This document shows positions 44,648 through 52,551 of a stretch of DNA of 64,000 nucleotides, in pieces. The notes under the pieces are model-generated. The model was not told the origin of the DNA and did not search any database. It saw only the letters and a list, made by a program, of their open reading frames with translations. The stretch's first letter is position 1. Every line of letters begins with the position of its first letter. The stretch is from Tianweitania sp. UT-5YL-CI-8 (GTDB lineage Bacteria > Pseudomonadota > Alphaproteobacteria > Rhizobiales > Rhizobiaceae). The position numbers and the translations under genes are program-made. Location of the stretch: contig NZ_JASCRR010000002.1 in NCBI RefSeq assembly GCF_030010215.1, positions 1 through 64,000 of the forward strand, read 5' to 3'.

Positions 44648-44815
44648 TTATTCCACGAAGACCGGCTCCATGTAGGTGTCGTTTCGCTCGGGCATGCGCG
44701 TCTTGCTCGGAAACAGCGTCTTGGGTTCGGCGCGCGGCCCGCTGCTTCCTGTGCTGCTGCAGCCTACAAGAGCCAGCCCTGTAACAAGGGCAATCGCCGA
44801 GATGAGCGTTTTCAA
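44648..44815 (-). CDS. Very small lipoprotein, paralogous tail to its neighbour
   Basis: 55 residues from a TTG at 44815, with AAGGAG seven bases upstream. Signal peptide with lipobox L-V-G-C near residue 19. The mature peptide ends F-P-S-K-T-R-M-P-E-R-N-D-T-Y-M-E-P-V-F-V-E, parallel to F-P-N-K-V-R-R-P-A-K-N-K-T-Y-I-Q-P-V-Y-I in the 44251-44508 protein. The two are probably duplicates, one having lost the TonB-C-like middle. Function is unknown. Confidence 0.7.
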   Translation of the reverse strand: MKTLISAIALVTGLALVGCSSTGSSGPRAEPKTLFPSKTRMPERNDTYMEPVFVE

Positions 44816-44919
44816 GCCTGCACTCCTTAAACCATTGACGACAGCCAGCAGAATCTCTGGCTACTTCGATATACGCCGCAAGCGTCAGCGCCTCAAATCA
44901 TACCGCCCCTGCGACTTCT

Positions 44920-45867
44920 CTATAGCCGCGCGAGCCTCTCGATGAGCAGATCGAAAAGCCCGTCGGCATCGACTTCGCGCATCACCATGGCATTCTTCGG
45001 GCAATCGGTCGCGCCCCACCAGTCGATCACCGTCATACCCATGGTCAGCTCCGACGTCGTTTCGACTGAGACATTGCAGAGGCGTCCTTGAAACAGTTCC
45101 GGCTTGAGCAGATAGGCGATGACGCACGGGTCGTGCAGCGGTCCCCCATCGGTACCGTATTTCTCTTCATCGAAGCGCTCGAAGAACTCCAGCATCTGAG
45201 CCACCGCGAGGCCGACCTTGTTTCCAAGGCCGCGTATCGCGTCGGTACGCGCAGCGGTGGACAAGGCCTTGTGGGTGACGTCGAGCGGCATCAGCACGAT
45301 GGGCGCACCGGACCGCAACACGATGTCGGCGGCATGCGGGTCGACATAGATGTTGAATTCGGCGGCCGGCGTGACGTTTCCGCCTTCGAAGAAACCGCCA
45401 CCCATGATGACGATTTCGCGGATTCGGGGTGCAATCGCAGGTTCGCGGATCAGCGCCAGCGCGATGTTCGTCAACGGCCCCAGAACAGCGAGCGTGACCG
45501 TCCCTTCGGGCTCCGACATCACCATTCGCACGATGAAATCGACCGCGTTCTCCTTCTGTATCAGCATTTTGGGGTCTGGCAGGTCGGGACCGTCAAGCCC
45601 GGTCTTCCCGTGCACCTCCTCGGCAGTGACAAGGTCACGAAACAGCGGACGCGCCGCACCCGCATAGACCATGGTCTCCCTATGGCCTGCCAGTTCGCAG
45701 ACCTTGAGTGCATTCCGCGCCGTCAATTGGAGCGGCACATTGCCGGCAACGGCGGTGAGCCCTAGGATCTCAAGCTCCGGGCTGGCGAGCGCCAGCAGAA
45801 TCGCTATCGCATCGTCCTGACCGGGGTCTGTGTCGATGATAATCTTACGTTTTTCAGTCAATTTCAT
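44920..45867 (-). CDS. Inosine-uridine-type nucleoside hydrolase
   Basis: 315 residues from the ATG at 45867, with AAGGA just before it. It splits ribonucleosides into base and ribose using a Ca2+ bound by the D-T-D-P-G-Q-D-D-A N-terminus. Other landmarks are V-A-G-N-V-P-L, I-V-I-M-G-G-G and D-P-H-A-A-D-I-V-L. The ribose could feed the ribokinase nearby. A cytosolic enzyme. Confidence 0.94.
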   Translation of the reverse strand: MKLTEKRKIIIDTDPGQDDAIAILLALASPELEILGLTAVAGNVPLQLTARNALKVCELAGHRETMVYAGAARPLFRDLVTAEEVHGKTGLDGPDLPDPKMLIQKENAVDFIVRMVMSEPEGTVTLAVLGPLTNIALALIREPAIAPRIREIVIMGGGFFEGGNVTPAAEFNIYVDPHAADIVLRSGAPIVLMPLDVTHKALSTAARTDAIRGLGNKVGLAVAQMLEFFERFDEEKYGTDGGPLHDPCVIAYLLKPELFQGRLCNVSVETTSELTMGMTVIDWWGATDCPKNAMVMREVDADGLFDLLIERLARL

Positions 45868-45898
45868 TTCCTTGGAAGGTATTTCGAGCAGGCTTGAA

Positions 45899-45921
45899 CT
45901 TGCGCTGCCGGCAGACCATAT
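45899..45921 (+). promoter_or_regulatory. Possible RpoH-type heat-shock promoter of hsp20
   Basis: CTTGCG at 45899-45904 and CCATAT at 45916-45921, spacing 11 bp. This approximates the alphaproteobacterial sigma-32 form CTTGAA-N11-13-CCATnT and lies 68 bp upstream of the ATG. It is a candidate only. Confidence 0.4.
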
Positions 45922-45929
45922 CAACGACA

Positions 45930-45988
45930 GCAGGGAAAATGCCAGTTGGGTTTTTCGGCTTGATGTCGCTCTTGAAGGACACTGAAAC
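45930..45988 (+). promoter_or_regulatory. ROSE-type RNA thermometer of hsp20
   Basis: Just before the ATG the leader has TCGCT at 45966-45970 and the Shine-Dalgarno AGGA at 45976-45979. They pair U-A, C-G, C-G, U-A with the G of UCGCU unpaired, across loop CTTGA, and a G-C pair closes it. The U-Y-G-C-U/A-G-G-A pairing with a bulged G is the ROSE hallmark in rhizobial small heat-shock genes. Melting on heating would free the ribosome site. The upstream ROSE hairpins were not traced. Confidence 0.75.
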
Positions 45989-46414
45989 ATGAGTCGTATG
46001 ACTACATTCTCGAGCCCGTTGCTGCTCGGTTTCGATGCCGTCGAAAAGACGCTCGAACGGCTTGCCAAATCCGGCGATAGCTACCCGCCTTACAATATCG
46101 AGCGCATTCGGGTTGTTGAGGATGGGTGCGACCGCCTGCGGATCACGCTTGCCGTGGCAGGTTTTGCAGAAGACGATCTCGAAGTGACGACCGAGGAAAA
46201 CCAGCTCGTGGTACGCGGTCGCCAGAATGACGATACCGAACGTGAATTCCTGCATCGCGGCATCGCCGCCCGACAGTTCCAGCGCTGCTTTGTGCTGGCA
46301 GATGGAATGCGGGTGCTCGCGGCCGAACTGAAAAACGGCCTGTTGGCCATCGATCTCGATCGACCAGAGGCACAGCGCCTTGTCCGCAAGATAAATATCG
46401 CCGTGAAAGACTAA
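45989..46414 (+). CDS. Hsp20 family small heat-shock protein
   Basis: 141 residues. The alpha-crystallin domain spans about 35-130, with Y-N-I-E-R-I, L-A-V-A-G-F-A-E-D-D-L-E-V and the Q-L-V-V-R-G-R-Q strand. The N-terminus S-P-L-L-L-G-F-D-A-V-E is the IbpA-type start. It acts as an ATP-independent holdase. It is preceded by a ROSE-type thermometer and followed by DUF1150, a standard rhizobial pair. Confidence 0.95.
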   Translation: MSRMTTFSSPLLLGFDAVEKTLERLAKSGDSYPPYNIERIRVVEDGCDRLRITLAVAGFAEDDLEVTTEENQLVVRGRQNDDTEREFLHRGIAARQFQRCFVLADGMRVLAAELKNGLLAIDLDRPEAQRLVRKINIAVKD

Positions 46415-46475
46415 CAATTTTCACAGCTCTGCATCGGAACGGCCATTCAGGCGTTTCGACATCATGGAGGCTAAA

Positions 46476-46736
46476 ATGACCACTTCTGCCGAAACCAAAT
46501 CCCCCATCAGCCAGGTCGAGCTCTCGCATATCGGCGAGGGTAGCGTCGCTTATCTGAGAAAGATGTCCAGCGACGATCTGCGCGGGCGGTTTCCTGGAAT
46601 TATCGAAATCGCTCCCGGTTTGGAGCTCTGGGCCTTGTTTGCCGCCAACGGCAAGCCGATCCTACTTTCGGATGTAAAGGAGCAGGCGCTCGCAGGCGCG
46701 ATGGAAAACGACCTGATCCCCGTCGCCATCCACTGA
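46476..46736 (+). CDS. DUF1150 family protein
   Basis: 86 residues from the ATG at 46476, with GGAGG seven bases before; an upstream ATG at 46464 is less likely. The motifs S-H-I-G-E-G-S-V-A-Y-L-R and L-W-A-L-F-A-A-N-G-K-P-I-L-L-S match the DUF1150 family, which almost always follows an Hsp20 gene in Rhizobiales. The role is unknown; co-regulation with heat shock is likely. Confidence 0.9.
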   Translation: MTTSAETKSPISQVELSHIGEGSVAYLRKMSSDDLRGRFPGIIEIAPGLELWALFAANGKPILLSDVKEQALAGAMENDLIPVAIH

Positions 46737-46813
46737 GCTTCTTTGAGTTCTGAAAAAATGGGGCGTTCCGGATGACTGCAACGCTCCATTTGGCTGTCTG
46801 GCAATGCCGCCGA

Positions 46814-47278
46814 TCAAGCCGCGTTGGAAGCGGGCGTCTCCGATAAGAGCGAATGGATCGCACTTGCATCGCGGGTCCCGCGAATCTTGGCGACAGTGTT
46901 GCTATCCCTAAGCACGCGGGCGATGCGCGACAGCGCTTTCAAATGGTCAGCACCCGCGCCTTCGGGAGCCAGAAGCAGAAAGACAAGATCGACCGGCTCG
47001 TCGTCCAGCGCTTCGAAATCGACCGGGTTTTCCAACCTTGCGAAGACGCCGATGATGCGGTTGACGCTGGCAAGTTTACCATGCGGTATTGCGATACCGT
47101 TGCCCACGCCGGTTGATCCGAGACGTTCGCGCTGCAGAACGGTGTCGAAAATTTCCCGTTCCGGAATGCCGGAAATAGCTGCCGCCCTTTCGGCCAGCAG
47201 CTGTAGAAGCTGCTTTTTGGAGTTCGCCTTCAAGGCAGGCATGATAGCCTGTACCTCGATCAGGTCGCTCAGATCCAT
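46814..47278 (-). CDS. ptsN: Nitrogen-regulatory PTS EIIA protein
   Basis: 154 residues. The phosphorylation site is His66 in I-P-H-G-K-L. It is a IIA-Ntr phosphoacceptor that links nitrogen, carbon and potassium control. The order rpoN-hpf-ptsN on this strand is the classical one. It follows hpf after 66 bp. Confidence 0.95.
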   Translation of the reverse strand: MDLSDLIEVQAIMPALKANSKKQLLQLLAERAAAISGIPEREIFDTVLQRERLGSTGVGNGIAIPHGKLASVNRIIGVFARLENPVDFEALDDEPVDLVFLLLAPEGAGADHLKALSRIARVLRDSNTVAKIRGTRDASAIHSLLSETPASNAA

Positions 47279-47344
47279 AGTCGTATCCCCTGCCGCGCCA
47301 CCGAGGTCTCGGCACCCGGAGGCACCGAAACTCGGAATGGCAGC

Positions 47345-47929
47345 TTAACCTTGTGCAGCCTTCGTGGTCGACGGGTCGATCCAGCCGATATTTCCATCCG
47401 CCCGACGGTAGACGATATTGAGATGGTCGTTGCCAGCGTTGCGGAACATGAACACCGGGCTGTCCTTCGTATCCAGTTCAATAACTGCAGAAGCGACGGA
47501 CATGGTTTTTAGTTCCACGCTGGACTCAGCGACGATCGTCGGTGCGTAATCTTCCGGAACTTCCTCATCGTCGTCGGCGAGCGGTGCGACGACCGAGTAG
47601 GCCACGTCGGTGAAGTTTCCGTTCGCCGCGCCGGCGCTGTGAGACTTGAGCCGACGCTTGTAGCGACGAAGCCGTTTGTCGAGCTTTTCCGCCGCGTTCT
47701 CGAATGAGGCCACCGGATCGAGCGCTTCGGCAGTGGCCTGTAGGGAGATGCCAGTGTCGAGCCTGATCATGCAATCGGCGTTGTAGCGAGACCCCGACTT
47801 GACCACGTTGACGTGGCCGGAAAAGCCGCCATCGAAATATTTGTCGACAGCTTCACCAATACGGGCCTCGATGCGCGTCCGAAACGCATCACCAATGTCC
47901 ATATGTTTTCCTGAAATTCGCAGGTTCAT
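47345..47929 (-). CDS. hpf: Long-form ribosome hibernation promoting factor
   Basis: 194 residues, so the long form with an N-terminal HPF/RaiA domain (about 1-110, M-N-L-R-I-S-G-K-H-M-D-I, R-Y-N-A-D-C-M-I-R) and a C-terminal dimerisation domain (V-I-E-L-D-T-K-D-S-P-V-F-M-F-R-N). It forms 100S ribosomes in stationary phase. Position next to rpoN and ptsN agrees. Confidence 0.94.
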   Translation of the reverse strand: MNLRISGKHMDIGDAFRTRIEARIGEAVDKYFDGGFSGHVNVVKSGSRYNADCMIRLDTGISLQATAEALDPVASFENAAEKLDKRLRRYKRRLKSHSAGAANGNFTDVAYSVVAPLADDDEEVPEDYAPTIVAESSVELKTMSVASAVIELDTKDSPVFMFRNAGNDHLNIVYRRADGNIGWIDPSTTKAAQG

Positions 47930-48250
47930 CTGAAAACCGACCTTCCTTCGTTCAGACTAAGCGTTTCCGATTTTATACCCGTAGGCTGTGCTTACAAGGC
48001 TCGGCTACCAACGCTCACCATATTTTAGCCCGAACTTTCGGCTGACTTCATTCCAGCCTCACGGCAGCGTATGGACCGCCGCCCATCGGTCAGGACATAT
48101 GTCCAAGACCGGCGAGATCAACCCCGCCTCATGGGGGCGGGCTTCTAGACAGTTCCCCGTGGCTTGTCAATCAAGGGCGACCGAGGACCTACCACCTCAG
48201 CCAAATCAGGCGGAGAGCGCCAGCCAACACGTTCTCTCACAAGCCCATTA
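47930..48250. other. Intergenic region between rpoN and hpf
   Basis: No gene is seen. It must hold the hpf promoter and the rpoN 3' end. A GC hairpin with GCCCGCC-like arms lies at about 48119-48148 but has no T-run, so its role is uncertain. Confidence 0.4.
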
Positions 48251-49774
48251 TTAGCGTCCCGCATTCGCCATAGCACGCTTCTCCCGGCGGCGCTGAACCG
48301 ACGAGGCAATGTTCATACCCTCGCGGTATTTCGCCACCGTGCGACGGGCGATTTCTACGCCGCCCTCTTTGAGGATGTCCACGATGGCATCGTCGGACAG
48401 CACGTCGGCCGGCTGCTCGCCTTCGATCATCTGGCGGATTCGGTCGCGCACCGATTCCGACGAATGCGCATCCCCGCCGCTTGCCGACGCAATCGCGGCA
48501 GTGAAGAAATAGCGCAATTCGAAAACTCCCCGCGTGGTGAGAATATATTTGTTCGACGTCACTCGGCTCACGGTGGATTCGTGCATGCCGATGGCATCCG
48601 CCACCGTCTTCAGATTGAGCGGACGCAGATGGCGAACGCCATGGGTCAGGAACGCATCCTGCTGACGCACGATCTCGGATGCGACTTTCAGGATCGTCTT
48701 GGCGCGCTGATCGAGGCTGCGCGTCAGCCAGTTGGCGTTCTGCATGCACTCGGCCAGAAAGTCCTTCTCCGTCGTGCTGCGGACATGGCTTGAAACGCTG
48801 GCGTAATAGGCCTGGTCGACGAGAACGCGCGGCAGGGTCTCGGAGTTCAGTTCGACGATCCAGCTGCCGTCAGCAGCACGCCGAACCTCCACATCAGGCA
48901 CGATGGCGTCGGTAGGCCCGCCCGAGAAGGCCAGGCCGGGCCGCGGATCGAGCGCCCTGATCTCGGCGGTCATGTCGAGCAGGTCTTCGTCATCGACGCC
49001 GCAAATCTTCTTGAGTGCCTGAAAATCGTGCCGCGCGAGAAGCGGCAGGTTCGACAACAGCGCCATCATGGCCGGATCGAGCCGGTCGCGTCGGATCAAC
49101 TGGATGCGCAGGCATTCTGCCAGATCGTCGGCGAACAAGCCCGCTGGATCGAAGGCGGCGCGGCAGCGTTCAAGCACCTTCCGGACCGCCCTGGCGTCCA
49201 CGCCCAGCCGCTCGGCGACTTCTTCGATATCACCACGGAAATAGCCTGCGTCGTCCAGCCATTCCGTAAGTTCGACGGCGATGAGCCTGTCTGCCGGCTG
49301 CGAGAATGTGAAGGCAATCTGCTCGCCAATATAGTCGCGAAGGGTCGTCGGCGCAGCAGCGATATCCTCCATGTCGAAGCCCTCGGGCGACGGACCGCCC
49401 GTAGCAGTCGACGTGTTCTTCCACTGGCCGGCCAGATCGGGCGAAAGACGTTCCGATGCGCCGGGATCGTCGGGAAAAATGTTCTCCAATGAAGTGTCGA
49501 ATTTTTCCGACATCGACTCCGCGCTGAAGCTTTCGCCCTGATCGAACCACTCTTCCGAGGCGGCAGGCTGCGGCTCGGGTGGTGCGTCCATAATTTCGCC
49601 GGCGCCACCCTCTGCCACCATCCGTTCGAGCAGCGGATTGCGTTCGATCTCCTCGTCGATAAAGCGATCCAGCTCAAGATGCGTAAGTTGCAGCAGGCGA
49701 ATTGACTGCATGAGCTGCGGGGTCATCACAAGAGACTGGGATTGTCGCAACTGCAATTTAGCCGACAGCGACAT
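48251..49774 (-). CDS. rpoN: RNA polymerase sigma-54 factor
   Basis: 507 residues from the ATG at 49774, with GAGGAAC upstream. Activator-interacting region I is at the start (Q-L-R-Q-S-Q-S-L-V-M-T-P-Q-L), an acidic region II follows and the core-binding domain. The C-terminus has the helix-turn-helix H-E-S-T-V-S-R-V-T-S-N-K-Y and the RpoN box A-R-R-T-V-A-K-Y-R-E. It directs nitrogen and C4-dicarboxylate genes. lptB, usually just upstream in rhizobia, is not there. Confidence 0.97.
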   Translation of the reverse strand: MSLSAKLQLRQSQSLVMTPQLMQSIRLLQLTHLELDRFIDEEIERNPLLERMVAEGGAGEIMDAPPEPQPAASEEWFDQGESFSAESMSEKFDTSLENIFPDDPGASERLSPDLAGQWKNTSTATGGPSPEGFDMEDIAAAPTTLRDYIGEQIAFTFSQPADRLIAVELTEWLDDAGYFRGDIEEVAERLGVDARAVRKVLERCRAAFDPAGLFADDLAECLRIQLIRRDRLDPAMMALLSNLPLLARHDFQALKKICGVDDEDLLDMTAEIRALDPRPGLAFSGGPTDAIVPDVEVRRAADGSWIVELNSETLPRVLVDQAYYASVSSHVRSTTEKDFLAECMQNANWLTRSLDQRAKTILKVASEIVRQQDAFLTHGVRHLRPLNLKTVADAIGMHESTVSRVTSNKYILTTRGVFELRYFFTAAIASASGGDAHSSESVRDRIRQMIEGEQPADVLSDDAIVDILKEGGVEIARRTVAKYREGMNIASSVQRRREKRAMANAGR

Positions 49775-50103
49775 AAAGTTCCTCACCCACAAACACACGA
49801 ACAAGCCTGCCAGAGCAAGCTATCGACCCAGGGTGGAGGAAACTGGCCCGGCTTTTGCTTGTCAAGCATAAATGCTCAAGAGATGGTCAAGCGCGTCAAT
49901 TTGGCGGCACGAATCATTGTCGCACGCATCTTTTCGGAAGATATTTGCGCGACGGTCGTAACTTCAGTTCAGAGTTCGCCGACCCATGCTTGGCTCACAA
50001 GAGAAAAACGCTTGCGATAGCCTAGCACCCGTCACAACTCATGCTACAACCTCCTCTGCCGGTGCGGGCTCGGGATAGACGATCCGACAAGGAGGAGCAC
50101 TGC
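49775..50103. other. Divergent intergenic region rpoN/SDR
   Basis: No gene seen in about 330 bp. It carries the two divergent promoters. GGAGGAG for the SDR gene lies at its right end. Confidence 0.4.
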
Positions 50104-50871
50104 ATGCAGCCATCGGCCAAGTTTCCCGACCTCGCAGGCACGTCGGTTTTCATCACCGGCGGCGGCTCTGGCATCGGCGCTGCCTTGACCGAGGGGTTTT
50201 GCCGACAGGGATCCAAGGTCGTATTCGTCGACATCGCCGATGAGGCGAGCCTGGCGCTCTGCGACCGGCTGGCAGCCGAGCTTGGCAATAGACCGCTTTA
50301 TACGCGGGCGGATGTGACTGACATCGAACAGCTGCGCGATGCCATAGCCCAGGCAGAAATGCTGAACGGCCCTGTCGGGGTGCTGGTGAATAATGCGGCG
50401 TCGGATGCACGACACAACGTGGAAGACGTTACCGTGGAAAGCTGGGACGCCAACCATGCACTGAACCTGCGGCCATTCTTCTTTTCCATCCAGGCGGTTG
50501 CGCCGGGCATGGCGGCCGCCGGCGGCGGCTCGATCATCAACTTCACATCGACTTCCTATATGCTCAACATCGGCACGATGCCCGCCTACACCGCGGCCAA
50601 GGCCGGCATTGTTGGGCTGACCAAGGGCATGGCCGGACGCTATGGACCGGACAACATCCGCGTCAATGCCATCGCGCCGGGCTGGGTGATCACAGAGCGC
50701 CAGCGTAAGCTGTGGGTTACAGAAGAATCGTTGTCCGAGCATATCGGGCGGCAGGCGATACCGGCCATGATGGTGGCCGAGGATATCGTGGGACCGTGCC
50801 TGTTCCTGGCTTCAAATGCCTCGCGCATGCTAACGGCGCAGACGCTGATCGTTGACGGGGGATTGTTGTGA
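50104..50871 (+). CDS. Short-chain dehydrogenase/reductase
   Basis: 255 residues from the ATG at 50104, with AGGAGGAG upstream. NAD(P) motif T-G-G-G-S-G-I-G at about 19-26, N-N-A-A at about 95, catalytic Tyr-x-x-x-Lys in A-Y-T-A-A-K-A and the late A-P-G-W-V-I-T-E. It overlaps the SMP-30 gene by four bases (GTGA). In other rhizobia such pairs oxidise aldoses to lactones, which the lactonase opens. The sugar is not identified. Confidence 0.92.
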   Translation: MQPSAKFPDLAGTSVFITGGGSGIGAALTEGFCRQGSKVVFVDIADEASLALCDRLAAELGNRPLYTRADVTDIEQLRDAIAQAEMLNGPVGVLVNNAASDARHNVEDVTVESWDANHALNLRPFFFSIQAVAPGMAAAGGGSIINFTSTSYMLNIGTMPAYTAAKAGIVGLTKGMAGRYGPDNIRVNAIAPGWVITERQRKLWVTEESLSEHIGRQAIPAMMVAEDIVGPCLFLASNASRMLTAQTLIVDGGLL

Positions 50872-51785
50872 GCGGATTGGGGAGAGAGACGTTGGCTGAA
50901 CAAGAAACCGACATGCGGAGCGCTTCGGTGCTGTCGGAAAAGGTGTGCGAACTGGGCGAAGGGCCGAGCTACGACCCTGCAACAGACACGCTCTACTGGT
51001 TTGACATCGTGCGCAGGAAGCTCCTCGAAAAGCAGCTTTCCAGCCATGAGACACGCATTCATGATTTGCCGGAGATGGCCAGCGCTATTGCCGTGATCGA
51101 CCAGGCGCGGCAGTTGCTTCTCACCGAGACCGGCTTTTATATACGTGACCGCCACAACAGCAAGCTGAGCTTGCACACGAAGCTGGAAGCCGACGATCCC
51201 TCGACCCGCTCTAACGACGCCCGTGTGCATCCCTGCGGGGCCCTCTGGGCTGGCACGATGGGCAAGCGGGCCGAGGATGGGGCAGGATCGATCTACTGGT
51301 TCTTTCGCGGCGACGTGCGGCGGATCTTCCCGTCGATTACCATCCCCAACTCCATCTGCTTCTCACCCGACGGAACGGTCGCCTATTTTGCCGACACGCG
51401 CCCCAACATCCTGTGGCGGGTAGAGTGCGATCCATCCACCGGCCTGCCCAAGGGCGAACCGAAGGTTTTCGCCGACCACAAGGGCCGCGATGGTGGCTTC
51501 GACGGCTCGGTGGTCGACCAGGACGGGCTGTTGTGGAACGCCTGTTGGGGTGGCAGTAGCGTCAATGTCTATGCGCCCAGCGGACAGCTCCTGCGCAGCC
51601 ATTCCGTGCCCGCCACGCAGGCGTCCTGCCCTGCATTCGTAGGTGCGAATGCCGGCGGACTGGCTGTGACGACGGCATGGCAAGGCATGGACGCAGAGCA
51701 GCGCAAAGCCGATCCGGAAGCCGGCAAGACGTTTCTGCTGGAGGTGACGGTCAACGGTCGACACGAACCGCGCGTGCAAATCTAG
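50868..51785 (+). CDS. SMP-30/gluconolactonase family protein
   Basis: 305 residues from the GTG at 50868; an internal ATG at 50913 is an alternative. The metal-binding six-bladed propeller shows L-G-E-G-P-S-Y-D, R-S-N-D-A-R-V-H-P-C-G-A-L-W-A-G-T-M and D-G-S-V-V-D-Q-D-G-L-L-W-N-A. It hydrolyses sugar lactones. The direct overlap with the SDR gene suggests dehydrogenation followed by lactone opening. Confidence 0.92.
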   Translation: MSGLGRETLAEQETDMRSASVLSEKVCELGEGPSYDPATDTLYWFDIVRRKLLEKQLSSHETRIHDLPEMASAIAVIDQARQLLLTETGFYIRDRHNSKLSLHTKLEADDPSTRSNDARVHPCGALWAGTMGKRAEDGAGSIYWFFRGDVRRIFPSITIPNSICFSPDGTVAYFADTRPNILWRVECDPSTGLPKGEPKVFADHKGRDGGFDGSVVDQDGLLWNACWGGSSVNVYAPSGQLLRSHSVPATQASCPAFVGANAGGLAVTTAWQGMDAEQRKADPEAGKTFLLEVTVNGRHEPRVQI

Positions 51786-51841
51786 ACGTCGCGTCGCCGC
51801 AGACGTTTTAAAGGTTCACGCTTGGACTGGATAAGCGGCGG

Positions 51842-52201
51842 TCAGCCGATACGCTCCATGCAGATGGGCGCATGGCCTGAACTGATGAAGCCGATCTGAC
51901 CGGCTGCGGCGCGGGAGAGATCGAGCACACGACCCTTGATGAAGGGTCCCCGGTCGTTGATACGGACGACCACACTCTTGCCGTTCTTTTTGTTGGTCAC
52001 CTTGATCTTGCTCCCGAAGGGCAGGCTGCGGTGGGCAGCGGTCATGGCGGAGGGGTTCATGCGCTCGCCGGAGGCGGTCTTGGAGTTGAGGGCATACCAA
52101 GATGCGCCGCCGCATTGGGCCGAGGCGCTGGTGGTGGTGGCCGCGATTATCAGGCCTGCGGTGAGCGAAGCCGCAACCGCCGTCATCATACCGTACTTCA
52201 T
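51842..52201 (-). CDS. RlpA-like double-psi beta-barrel protein
   Basis: 119 residues. A signal peptide of about 28 residues ([12 protein letters not shown] ... A-S-A) is followed by the RlpA fold: [25 protein letters not shown] and V-R-I-N-D-R-G-P-F. It is a short RlpA with no SPOR domain. RlpA-type proteins cleave naked glycan at the septum in some bacteria. Confidence 0.9.
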   Translation of the reverse strand: MKYGMMTAVAASLTAGLIIAATTTSASAQCGGASWYALNSKTASGERMNPSAMTAAHRSLPFGSKIKVTNKKNGKSVVVRINDRGPFIKGRVLDLSRAAAGQIGFISSGHAPICMERIG

Positions 52202-52477
52202 CTTTTAGGGAGCACTCCAAAATTGAACATAAGGAGCGCGTAGAGGCTAAATGAGGCACCAAATGCGGCGAGCTAGAAAAGGTTTCACCGCGCTGCCTAA
52301 CGTTTGGAGTCTCTTCGTAACATAGCGTCAGACACGTTCACGCTACTATGAATATAATTCCATATTCGCCTGAATTGCATTATCGAGCCTCCGGCGTTTA
52401 CTGGATGTTTACACATTCATCTTGCGCCTGAACTGTTCGTCCCAAACTGACCTTTCCGTACTGGCGGCAACCGCAAT
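52202..52477. other. Intergenic region upstream of rlpA-like gene
   Basis: About 275 bp with no gene seen. AT-rich in the middle (about 52325-52390), probably the rlpA-like promoter. Confidence 0.4.
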
Positions 52478-52508
52478 AAAAAACCCGCCGGATTGCTCCG
52501 ACGGGCTC
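52478..52508 (-). terminator. Rho-independent terminator of rpsA
   Basis: On the minus strand: CCCGTCGG, loop AGCAAT, CCGGCGGG, then TTTTTTATT. It lies 44 bp after the rpsA stop. Confidence 0.9.
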
Positions 52509-52551
52509 TGTGTTTATGGCGAAACGTTGGTTTCGCAGCAGTCCAGATTGC

